The notes under the pieces are model-generated. The model was not told the DNA's origin. It saw only the letters and a program-made list of their open reading frames with translations, and ran no database searches. 64,000 nucleotides of DNA from Perkinsus marinus ATCC 50983 (taxonomy: Eukaryota > Perkinsozoa > Perkinsida > Perkinsidae): contig NW_003200738.1 of NCBI RefSeq assembly GCF_000006405.1, forward strand, positions 159,190 through 223,189, read 5' to 3'. Shown piece after piece: positions 54,922-64,000 of the stretch; within the stretch, counting starts at the first letter, position 1; each line of letters starts with the position of its first letter. A program made the translations under genes and the position numbers.

Positions 54922-55770
54922 TCAATTACACGGGAAATATCGTGGTGCATTGCGGCTCGATGGGACCCCTCCTCCTAGGGGAAAAGAGTCTCCACAGGGA
55001 CAAAGACAGCTTTCCACAAGTTCAAAGCGGACTCCCTCTTCTCCTCGATTGACAGCATAGTACTCACAACCGCTTGAAGTAAATACGGTAGCTAAAATCG
55101 AGCCGCAAGCCTCACAGGCCGGCCTTAGCCATAGTCGGCCCTGTGCCAAACACTGTCGAACGGCAGGTCCAGGAACCACCCAAGGTCGGGGATCGGGGTA
55201 CTTTATATCCGATATGATCCACCCGTTTAGAGTCATGGGCAAGCCGGTGAAGACCAGGGGGAAGTCGTAGCTCTGGGCTAGCTGATCGAGATACCGCAGG
55301 GCCAGGTTGAGGACCCCCAAGGGCTCGAACTCAACTTTGAGAGAAGTCCAGTCTACAAGGATGACCATCCAGCCTATTGTAACTGTGGTCGTTGGTCGTT
55401 TGAGATGTTGATTGTGGAAGTCACGAAGCGCCGCGAGGAGTGACGCTGCAGAGGGCGTTGTGTAGATGAAAACACCAGTAGTGACTTCGGGCATGGCAAA
55501 CACCAGGGAACTGTCGAGGATGCAGACCTTCCCGGAGTTGGAGGTCCATCGACGAACAGTCATGACAAGGACATCAAGAATTGCAGTCTTCGACCGGGGG
55601 CCGAGGAGGAGGAGGGTCACTGCGCCACCACAGCTGCAACTAGCCGATAGGATGGGCAGTATGCGAGGTCTCTGCCGACGAGCCAATACGCTGGCGAAGA
55701 GCTCTCGATCTGGTGGGGGACCGTACGGGCTCATTTCCGTAGGCGTCGAGGGCGAACTGGACTCAGTCAT
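54922..55770 (-). CDS. Unidentified protein, possible RecA-like fold
   Basis: A 282-residue open frame in one exon (MTESSSPSTPTEMSPYG). A hydrophobic strand then LLLLGPRSKTAIL resembles a P-loop position without the full GKT, and TIGWMVILVDWTS resembles a Walker B strand (four hydrophobics then D). PLVFTGLP and a C-terminal GCEYYAVNRGEEGVRFEL could be further strands of a RecA/RAD51-paralogue-like core. A CxxC pair (RPACEACG) and CLCPCGD near the end could bind metal. The similarity is weak and this is an inference only. Head-to-tail with centrin at 87-bp spacing, which is close enough for a shared transcript. Confidence 0.5.
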   Translation of the reverse strand: MTESSSPSTPTEMSPYGPPPDRELFASVLARRQRPRILPILSASCSCGGAVTLLLLGPRSKTAILDVLVMTVRRWTSNSGKVCILDSSLVFAMPEVTTGVFIYTTPSAASLLAALRDFHNQHLKRPTTTVTIGWMVILVDWTSLKVEFEPLGVLNLALRYLDQLAQSYDFPLVFTGLPMTLNGWIISDIKYPDPRPWVVPGPAVRQCLAQGRLWLRPACEACGSILATVFTSSGCEYYAVNRGEEGVRFELVESCLCPCGDSFPLGGGVPSSRNAPRYFPCN

Positions 55771-56458
55771 GGCGAGAATGACATATTAAAAACTCCCTGC
55801 TTTGGAGGCTCCAAGGGGAGACAGAGAAAATAACTAGAGACCATCGCAACAGTACGGAGTCGGAAATTGAAGTGGTTACTTGCTGATATAACTATCGGAT
55901 AAATTCATCTTCATGTAAAGGGCTAACATTCATAAGTATACGGTTAACGATCACCAGTTATCATCTCAATACGATAGTAGACATGGTTGCATTCGTAAGG
56001 GCAAACCGAGGAAGATTCTTCAACGGTGATGCTGAGGGTGACCACGATGATGAGCAACCACGACCACTCCGTTCTCCACCGGGCTGAGTCCAACCAGGGC
56101 GCCGGTATATTGTCCAAGTTGCTGATGCTGAGGCTCAGTGAGAAAAGGAAGGGGTGGAGGATTCCATACGATGGCCTGCCAGGTGGTCTTTGGAACGCTT
56201 CTGATTGGCCACACTGATCGTAACCGAGTCGTATCGTGAAGGAGCTGAGGAGTCGTTCTCTGCTATGAAGCCACCGATAGGTTCCTCCTAATGTCACACC
56301 GTCGTGCCCCGACTTGCCCCCTCCACTGATCTCCCTTCAGGAGTTCATACAGGATTCTTAGACGGGAGGTTGACCGCTTGAGGCTCGATCAGTCTCGACC
56401 TTCGCTCGCCATGAATATCAACGGAAGTTTCTTCTTGATGATGATGAACATCGAGCTA
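55771..56458. other. Intergenic left of gap with a weak minus-strand frame
   Basis: A minus-strand open frame at 56297-55944 (117 codons) has one hydrophobic stretch (WSWLLIIVVTLSITV) but no recognisable relatives; it may be a fragment of a gene interrupted by the gap. Not called as a gene. Confidence 0.3.
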
Positions 56459-56558
56459 NNNNNNNNNNNNNNNNNNNNNNNNNNNNNNNNNNNNNNNNNN
56501 NNNNNNNNNNNNNNNNNNNNNNNNNNNNNNNNNNNNNNNNNNNNNNNNNNNNNNNNNN
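56459..56558. other. Assembly gap (100 N)
   Basis: Exactly 100 N, placeholder of unknown true length. Confidence 0.99.
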
Positions 56559-56605
56559 ACGCTAAGGGGGTGTTCTCCAATCCTTTCTTGTCACTCGAGG
56601 AGGGA

Positions 56606-57863
56606 TCATAGTACGCCTGAGTTCAGCACGATCATGTTGCGGTGAGCCCGAGCCTTACCCTGGTCAGGTGGTGAATGCTCCCTGGGAACGCTACCATGAC
56701 GATGATGATGATCATCTACTGTTTTGTGGAATTTCATTCGCTGCTGTGGCAACGACGGGCCAAGTCTCGAAGTCGCTATACCCTCCCGAGATTCTTTCTG
56801 GGATGGTAGTCGAGACGCATCCTCACCACTACAATGGTCATCTGAATAGACTGAAAAAGTCATTTCGCAATAGCCACTATTCAAGCGTTTCACCAACACA
56901 ATAAATTTACTAAACTTTCTCAGATTGACTTCATTATCGTTCCCCTCAAGTAGTATGAAAGGTCCACCCTTACGTGTTGGTCCGGAAGTGCCAGTTCCTG
57001 CTGAGGCCACCAACGGCGAGCGATGGTCAAGCCTGCCTAGGGACGGGGAGGAGGTCTTATGCAGAGGGAACACCTCAGAAGGGGTCTGAAAAGAAGCCGC
57101 GATGATAACCATAGTTGACGATAGGAGAACGCTAGTCTACTTGGGCACATCTCCCCGGACTTGCCTCTGTCGAGGGTGTCCCAACCTCCTTCCCTACAGT
57201 CTGCTCACTTGGGCCCAACAGGGCCTCCGTTACAGGACTCGTCGAAACCCCAGACTGCACTCGTTTTCTCAACAGAAACGCCTTATAGAGGCAAAATGAT
57301 AAGGCGAGGAAAGAGAATAAAATCGTCACCGCCACGGCACACCAAAGGGAATACCATGATACCACACCAACGACACCTTTCTGTGACGATATAACAGTCT
57401 CGAGCTCCTCCCGCTGGACCTCCTTCTCCTCAAGAACAGCCTTTTGAGCAAGCTCAGTCGAGTCGTCGAGATTAAGCCGACTCCGCAGCTCATCCAGTTT
57501 GCTTCTGAGATCCTCTACTTCCCTTCGAGTTTTTTCGCGTTCTTTTCGGATGATACCAAGACTGTCATCACAATAGTCGTACAGCTTCTCAGAGGCGCCA
57601 AAGCAACTACATGTACCAACACCACATCCCTTCGAATCAACATAACACCTACCACAACAGGCTCAACTAAGCATCAATAACCACCTCTCCTTTCCTCACC
57701 AAGCCTTAGCCGCAGATAGAAGACCGGCACCGCAACTAGAGATGCACTCACACGCCGTGTTGGAGGCGATCGCTGCTCGAACCAGACAGACTCTAGATGA
57801 TACCAACGAGATCACGAAGGAGATGAGAAGTTGCCAACGATGATTCCGTTTGCTGCTGGTCAT
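56606..57863 (-). CDS. Cysteine-rich, coiled-coil single-pass membrane protein, 4 exons
   Basis: Exons 57863-57700, 57648-57198, 57085-56975 (end within a base of 56974) and 56841-56606 join in phase to 320 residues. A signal sequence (WQLLISFVISLVSSRVCLVRA) is followed by a cysteine-rich segment (ACECISSCG, WCYVDSKGCGVGTCSC, YDYCDD). A charged coiled coil of about 70 residues (REKTRREVEDLRSKLDELRS...) comes next, then one membrane span (SLWCAVAVTILFSFLALSFC) and a Ser/Pro-rich cytoplasmic tail with DDHHHRHG. The layout is that of a type I surface or secretory-pathway protein. I do not recognise a family. Strong donors (GTAAGG, GTGAGG) support the structure; the last exon could also splice on towards the gap. 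Confidence 0.6.
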
Positions 57864-58221
57864 ATGCAAGATACTGAATACGGCCCCTCCGCACAGTATA
57901 GCGGATTTTCCCTTTGACTCGAATGCTAAATAATAACACAACAGCTTTTCTTAGCAAAATTAATCTGTTCCCCAAAGGATCAGCATTAGACCGACCAAGC
58001 TTCAATAACTCCAATCTTGCACTAAAACCACTCCACCACAATTCTCTACTACAATATGATACTCAGAGCTTCAATGGGAAAAATGTAAAATCTGAAAATA
58101 CTCCATCAGAAACCGTCACTGCGCCACAAAATGGTCTCACCAAGCGACCGCGGACTCCTCGCCATCTCTCGAGCTCTCCCCCGCCTCTCCCCGCTCGCTC
58201 CCCACATCTACACACAAAACC
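57864..58221. other. Intergenic
   Basis: No gene seen between two head-to-tail minus-strand genes; probably 3' flank of the chromodomain gene and promoter of the membrane-protein gene. Confidence 0.4.
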
Positions 58222-59777
58222 CTACAAAATACATCCTGGAGAGGCACGAAAAGACATGCTCTCAATCGTCACATAGTTCTCTACTAAAATGTTGTAACGA
58301 CACGTATTCCTCCTAACCTCAGTAACCTCACGTGAATTCGAGTCACTCAGATGCGCATCCTTTCCACTTTTTTTCGTTCCACGTTTCGCCGTCGCCTTCT
58401 TCCCACCGAACTTCTGCCTAGCCTCCCTGAACAAGTTCATGACTTCCATAGCAAAGACCCAGGTTCAATTCCCACACCTTACTCTATTTCTTCCGTACTA
58501 ACCCCTGTGAGGTTCCTCAGCGGCTCCCAGGTGTTCTCTGCCGAGCTATACCCTCGCCACTTGACGTAAAACTCCTCCTCTAGAAAAGATGCCGTCGCCA
58601 GGGTTCGAACCCGATACCTCCCCCCTACTCTTGCCCGACTTCTTATATCCTTCGATGCACTCCAACTCATACACAGACTCCGAATCGCTTCCATCATCGT
58701 CATCACCCAGGCGCTTATCTCGGAATGCTCTACCAAACAGCACCTCCCCACTTCGTCAGACCAGCAAGCAGCGAGTAATCAGAACATGTCATCGATAACA
58801 AATACCACAATGATAAACACTCACTATTGCTAACACTGAATGATGCCGTATGAATACCAAATAACAACAGTAGACATACAAGTGTACTCGTAGATCTATT
58901 GTATTATATACTCTATGTATACAACATTGTATGCCCGAGCTCGACTGCTATATTGTACTCCATACAATACTATACGAGTACACTAGACTGTATACTCTAT
59001 ATATACTGTATACATATATTGTCTTACACACTGACCGGGATCCCATCACGCTGAACACTAGCATCGATGGTTTGTATAGTCAACGTTTGAGATGCAGCAT
59101 CGGTTTCGTTTCTTTTGCTTCCCTATCTCACAAACTTAGGTGTATCCAACCGCTATTCCAAAATTTCACTACATTTCCTCTCTGGAATTCTCCAAACTAT
59201 CAACTATAACGAAGGAGTCTATTCACGGAGTTCTTACCGTAACATGTCCTCATCCTTCTTAGCCGAGCACTGTGATATTTTGATCCACACCTTCTTATGC
59301 AGTTGACCTCGGCTCTTGCCAGTTACCAAGTACTCCTCGTCGACTCCATCATTGCGATAGTCGTGTACGTTGGTGACGCTGTCGAGGACCAGAGGACTCT
59401 GAGCGGAAACAGAAACCAAATACTCTGTGGATAAATACAAAATATCAACAACATCATAATACAGTATTATCAAAACACCATTATAGAGATTGAATTCCAG
59501 ACTATTTTCCCATTCTCAAAAGTTCAATCTGTAAACTACACTAAACATTTTACTCTCAACAAAATAACTCTCCGCTACAGCCCTTGAACCACTCCCATAT
59601 TACTACCTCCTCCCCAGGCCCTTCAACTGCCGTTTCTAGTCGGTTCTCACGTCGAGGCTGCTCCTTCTCTACACCAGCCTTGGCCTTCTTCTTAGGTTGA
59701 TGCTCCCCCGCAATGCTATTCGGCCGCCTCTCCAAAGACCCTACGCACAGTCTAGTCGTGGAAAAACATGTCAGCAT
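58222..59777 (-). CDS. Chromodomain protein, at least 6 exons
   Basis: Exons on the minus strand: about 59777-59607, 59398-59238, 58729-58629, 58579-58483, 58426-58332, 58283-58222, all junctions in phase. A basic N-terminus (KKKAKAGVEKEQPRREN) leads to SPLVLDSV...VDEEYLVTGKSRGQLHKKVWI, which resembles a first, diverged chromodomain of the CHD type. The second is clear: VYELECIEGYKKSGKK|EEFYVKWRGYSSAENTWEPLRNLTGV, with aromatic cage residues (Y, W, and Y/E) in place. A Lys/Gly tail ends FRASPGCIL. Chromodomains read methylated histone tails, so a nuclear chromatin role is expected. No helicase is present in the window, so this is a small HP1- or adaptor-like protein rather than a full CHD remodeller. 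The start is uncertain; further 5' exons are possible. Confidence 0.65.
58800..59230. other. Long AT-rich intron of the chromodomain gene
   Basis: Intron between 59238 and 58729, with a TATACTGTATACATATAT-like low-complexity tract at about 58880-59020 that contains several short palindromes. No coding signal. Confidence 0.5.
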
Positions 59778-60004
59778 TTTAGCTTCAAATTCGGTTGAAT
59801 TTTTCAGCGTATAATAGTTGATTATGCCATATAATATCATCATACACTTGGGCATTTATACATCTCGTGTTTTATACACGAGATCTATAAATGCCGTTCA
59901 CACAGTGTATGAATACGCAGTGTATCGCAGTAATAATAGATACAATACATAAAGTCAACTGCGACTATCAATATCGAGTTCAAATACTAATATCATTCCA
60001 GCGC
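59778..60004. other. Intergenic
   Basis: No gene seen; contains inverted repeat ATACACGAGAT near 59870 (CATCTCGTGTTTTATACACGAGAT). Confidence 0.4.
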
Positions 60005-63000
60005 TCAAATACTACACCGGTTCGATTTTCCAGCAAAAAACCGCTTAGGCTTCGTAGCACCTTAACTGACCCCTCCGCGTTGTCCCTATACATTACCTCG
60101 TTCCTTCGTCCCTTCTCCATCCAACAACACAGCTCGACTCCTATGCATCTCACATTGTTTGTCGAACCACTGAGTAGCCATTCTAAATGCCTGAATCACA
60201 ACAGCATTCAGCACTTTCAAGACTATCACTAAGCGTCACCGCGCCACGAAATTGCCGCTACAAGGAGTAATACCACAACTTCACAACAAACTATCCACTC
60301 TTGCAATCGTCTATACACCTCCCATTCGGTATAGCTCAAGCTCTCCACATGACAATTCCGTCACTTCGCCCAAATTACCCCAATACTACCGCTTCAAACT
60401 TCGGCATCTTAGAATCCAGTGGTCCCGGGTTGAGAGGGAAGGTCTCAATTGTAACACCATAACGAGCGACCCATTGATTCCGCGCAAAATCATAGCATAT
60501 CCCCACACGAGACTGAAATATGCAAAACAGTCAGACACGCATTAACATCGACAGCCTACAAGCCGTCTACTGCCAGCGATAGATTGGAAATACATATATT
60601 AAAGAAAATGAATTTAAACGAACGATGGAGAATTTACAAAATCTGAATTCATAAGGTCCGACTGTTAACAGCAATTCCGGGAAAATTCTCAATTTTCACT
60701 CCCAAGCAGTTCGTCACCACGCCACTAGATATTATACGATAACTTCTCATCACCGTACCGTGCGAATATGTATTCATTTTTTCTCGATATAGTACGCAGA
60801 CACCAAACTCATTTGTAAATTTCCACATGATCAGGAACACAATCTTCCATCAGTTTCCCAGATAAATATCACTACACTTTCCCCATTGTTATCAAACCCT
60901 AGATAACGTTATTTCTCGAAGCTAGATGGACCCCCGATACAGTGTGGTAGCAACGGAACCCCACTACTACCTCCCGAACGTCTGAAAGCCCTTCCGGAGT
61001 CATCGTTACATCCATATCTCCTTTAATTCTATCAGGCCGTCCGCTAACTTCCATAAAATAGGAAGGAAGCACCAACAGAAAAAATATATTTCTCAGCAGC
61101 TCATACCACTCCTTCCTCACTTCATCATCATCCCAACACCCCGACTTGATTGTTACTCATACGCAATCTCCAACTATCCTCATTGAAACAAGTTAGATAC
61201 AAGCGCGCTATAGAGTCCCTTTCACGCGGCCCTTTCCTCCTCCTCCTCATCATCACATACACCACTCCAAGACACTTGTGACGCATTCACCCCGTACGCT
61301 GGGGGAGTTCCTCCACCGTTTTCTTCCCTGGAGTTCCCCCCGCTTTTCTCATCTCAGTCGACTCCTCCCCATGCTCCTTGTTTCCTCCAAAGCCCAACAG
61401 CTCGCGAACTGCCGGCATTATATGGAGAATAGTCGGAGTTTGTGGCCCAACCAATGCCGCAACCTAATAAGTGCAAATCAAACACCATATACAACTTAGC
61501 ACAGCACCACCTTGATTATCCGTCCAGGATTCCCCCCAAGCCTGACCAGCACCGGATGCTTTGCTAATCGCGCCAAGTTACCCAATCCCTCTGACTGCGA
61601 GTCGTTGAGACATAATACTCTCTGCCAGAAATATCAATGATGCCAAAATGACATATCACGGAGTTAAGCTAATACCACAACTTCCCCATAAACTACAGAC
61701 TACCAGAGTAACGAACATACGAACATCTCGCGCGCCCCCGAACAGTACTACAGTATCAGTGCCTGTCCTCTCCCCTCCAGCAGCGTCAAATTCTTCCAAC
61801 ATGGTTGTAGTTGTAATACGAATATCAGCTTCATATATGGGTCTACAGCAACACACATTTCTCCTCAACGTTAATGGTACCTCCAACAGTGTTGGGACTC
61901 CCAACTTGGGAGACACTCCCCTCGCTACGTCATAAAAACACAGTCCAACATCAAATACGGCTCGGCGAACCCCACAAGAATTTCCCAACAAAAAGTTCCA
62001 TCATTTCCTTTTTCCATCTACCACTATGATAGCAACTCACCTATGAACTCTTCTCGCAAAAAGCATAGCCGCATCGAGCGGCTGCAAAGGCGGTAGTCGG
62101 AAGCACACTACCTTATACGCTACTGACATCGTCTAAACAGAGAACGTACCGAACTGGAATGCCCAACTGCAAATCACTCGCCTGAATCGGCTGCATTAGT
62201 GCTTGATCTCGAATAGCAATTTCGGAAGGTGTGGTACCATCCTCCATAGTCACTATTATCTGAATATATTCATTATCACATGTCTGGCCCTTTACCGAGT
62301 TGAAAAATTCCCTCCGCGAAAAATTTCTCACATTTACAGTAAAAGTCTACAAAAATCTCCGAAAATTCTCTTACTCCTAATTGTCATGAACACCACTACT
62401 CGACCACAACTCACCTTGAGATTCCTATGCTTGCTCAGTGCCTGCCCAAGTAGCTGCCTTATCTCTGGTATAGGCATATAACATTCTGCCCGCAACAACA
62501 CCAATACAGATGAGGACGGCGACCGCGCACTAAAGAGCAATCACCTCTACTGTAAGACTATTTCCTATTACTAACCTGTTCATAGTGTCCGTTACATTGG
62601 CCCACTCTCGCATAGCTCGGGCCCATTCGTGACGTGTTCGCTGAAAAAACAACGTATCCTAACCATTATTCCTTATTGGAAATGACACAATATGAACGGA
62701 GTCTTACCCGTGATATGAAAAACACTAATATTCCACATTTCACTTCGCGAGTGACACTTGGAAGCAGCAAACCGCGCGTGAAACACTTGATGTATTTCGC
62801 GTGAAATGGGCTCATTTGTCCGATGCAACTGGCCTTATGTTTTCATTTCACTTCATATCGCAAATATTACTTATTTTACATCGAGTACCCTTAACACGTC
62901 TATGTCGAGTAACACACACAACAGTACCCTATCGTTAACCCTACTGCAGTTGGGTTTACTGCACCAAGCCTGCATCGGAAGGGCTCCTCCATTGCAGACA

Positions 63001-64000
63001 AACTCTCTTTCCACAAACATGACATCGATCGCTTCGCTGGCGGCACGCATAGGTTGAGCCCCCAACGCTTAGTACACGTGCCGCCGTTCCGGGATTATCG
63101 GTTTATGACGTTTATAGTAGCTCTATTATAGTTAGTATCACGACACTCTTGAGTTAGCACTGGGAAGACCCGACCTCGAGCCAAGTGACACCGCACTACA
63201 TTCTACCTGTAATCTCTTAGTCGCCGCCTCCACCTTGGACATAGCTGTCCCCTTAGCATGCTCTCCCCTCACTTGCCTTGCCACACCCGAGGCCAACTCC
63301 AACTCCAATGATTGTTGAGGGGCTGACGGCGCCCCAAACAAACTCTTCTGCTCTCCCGCAGCGGCAGCTGACAACACATCATTCACCACTATATCGATTA
63401 CAATGGCGAGCGCTGACGTCACCTTCTCCATGACCCTCCCTTAAGAACAGGTCCTCCGCACAATCTCTATCCAGCCACTCCCAATGATGAACTCTCGGGC
63501 TGCTCTTATGTCCATTCTCAAGAGCCCAGTCACTACTATTCGCATTTCCCCCCGACACGGGTGCCTCAGTGGTCTCAAACTCCTCTACTCCAGACGGCAG
63601 TCCGTCCAGTAGGACCTAAAACACCGTCGCAAGCCTATGATACTCCTCACCAACTACCCCTCCTACTTCAGTAGTATACAACACATATTTCGTTGCCAAC
63701 CCCTCATACGTCGGACTACTCCTCTCGAGCTCCACCAGAGGCTTGCGGTTACGCATTACCACCTATACAAAAATGCACAACAAAAATCGCTTCGCTCCGC
63801 CTACTCATGATCATTACCTTTCTAACACTAACATCCGAAACTGAATGCGCTATCTCTTTCTTCACAGCCTCAGAACACACCTCCAACACGTTTTCCGTCA
63901 CGGGATCGAATTTTTTCGACAACAACTTCAGCTTCCCATCAGTAATCCTTCTCTCAACCAAACACCGTCTGATCGCATCTTCACCATCGCCCCGCCCGAA
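60005..64000 (-). CDS. Long multi-exon gene with C-terminal AP2-like domain, 5' end beyond window
   Basis: Best-defined exons are the last three: 60512-60390, 60190-60097, 60060-60005, joined in phase. They encode RVGICYDFARNQWVARYG...TIETFPLN...KMPKFEA|AFRMATQWFDKQ, which resembles an AP2 DNA-binding domain (G-x-x-Y-D-x2-R-x2-WVA strand pair followed by an amphipathic helix). Further upstream, phase-compatible exons include LCLNDSQSEGLGNLARLAKH (near 61590), ALVGPQTPTILHIMPAVREL (near 61400), EADIRITTTTMLEEFDAAGG (near 61800), EDGTTPSEIAIRDQALMQPI (near 62240), EKVTSALAIVIDIVVNDVLS (near 63400), and at the window edge ERRITDGKLKLLSKKFDPVT. Whether these belong to one gene or two is not proved. 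AP2-family proteins are major transcription factors in alveolates; that role is inferred. Confidence 0.45.
60802..60925 (+). repeat. Dispersed repeat, member 3, in an intron of the AP2-like gene
   Basis: Shares the ordered matches AAACTCATT, AATTTCC, AGGAACACA, ATCAG, TTGTTATCAAA and TTATTTCTC with 11118-11240 and 27181-27300. Antisense to the gene it sits in. Confidence 0.55.
62700..62820 (+). repeat. Dispersed repeat related to the region upstream of the MFSD1-like gene
   Basis: Shares GTGATATGAAAAACACT and a following CACTTCGCG / TTTCGCGTGAAATGGG arrangement with about 10500-10620 and 26575-26695 (TTCGCGTAAAATGGG). Confidence 0.5.

Noticed and set aside
1-64000. Spliced-leader RNA gene, rRNA, CRISPR array, LTR or virus-like element
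   Set aside because: Looked for by eye and not found; short or diverged examples could be missed without a search tool.

Overview
The window looks like a scaffold piece from a Perkinsus species (Perkinsozoa, Alveolata), probably P. marinus or a close relative. The main reason is a head-to-tail, intronless cluster of a plant-type FAE1 3-ketoacyl-CoA synthase and two front-end desaturases. I know this arrangement only from the published arachidonic-acid (alternative delta-8 pathway) gene cluster of P. marinus, reported as co-transcribed. Short GT-AG introns, centrin, a RAD16-type remodeller and a probable AP2-like protein fit an alveolate. The sequence has three 100-N scaffold gaps (3493-3592, 22441-22540, 56459-56558).

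Layout. 1-6558: three tandem paralogues of a DASS/SLC13-type dicarboxylate translocator; the first is cut by the window edge. 3858-22440 (copy A) and 22541-38299 (copy B) are two nearly identical versions of one block. The block holds the third transporter, a 10-exon MFSD1-like transporter, the convergent polyunsaturated fatty acid (PUFA) cluster on the minus strand, and a degenerate tandem-repeat field upstream of that cluster. Both edges of copy A are explained by contig ends, so the block is either a recent tandem duplication or two haplotypes laid end to end by the assembler. Copy A alone carries a 2.6 kb insertion with a 9-bp target duplication and a 277-bp insertion with imperfect inverted ends.

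38614-43088: a 15-exon RAD16-like ATPase with a RING finger and a very long insertion. 43301-51330: three tandem genes sharing a PARP-type zinc finger (C-x2-C-x29-H-x2-C) and a second small domain; one also has a SAP-like segment, RS- and proline-rich regions and a coding minisatellite. A 68-bp minisatellite lies between the first two. 51804-51883: tRNA-Leu(AAG).

53833-64000: minus-strand genes in a row: centrin (7 exons), an unidentified protein, a cysteine-rich single-pass membrane protein, a double-chromodomain-like protein, and a long multi-exon gene ending in an AP2-like domain and running off the window. Exon structures were built by hand from GT-AG boundaries, preserved phase and family conservation.

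How the genes work together: the FAE1-like synthase and the two desaturases form one pathway (C18 elongation, then delta-8 and delta-5 desaturation). A shared AG|GCCCCTTT motif sits just before the proposed start codon of all three and suggests spliced-leader acceptor sites. Homologous introns in MFSD1-like and centrin genes suggest an introner-like element. No virus-like or LTR element was recognised.
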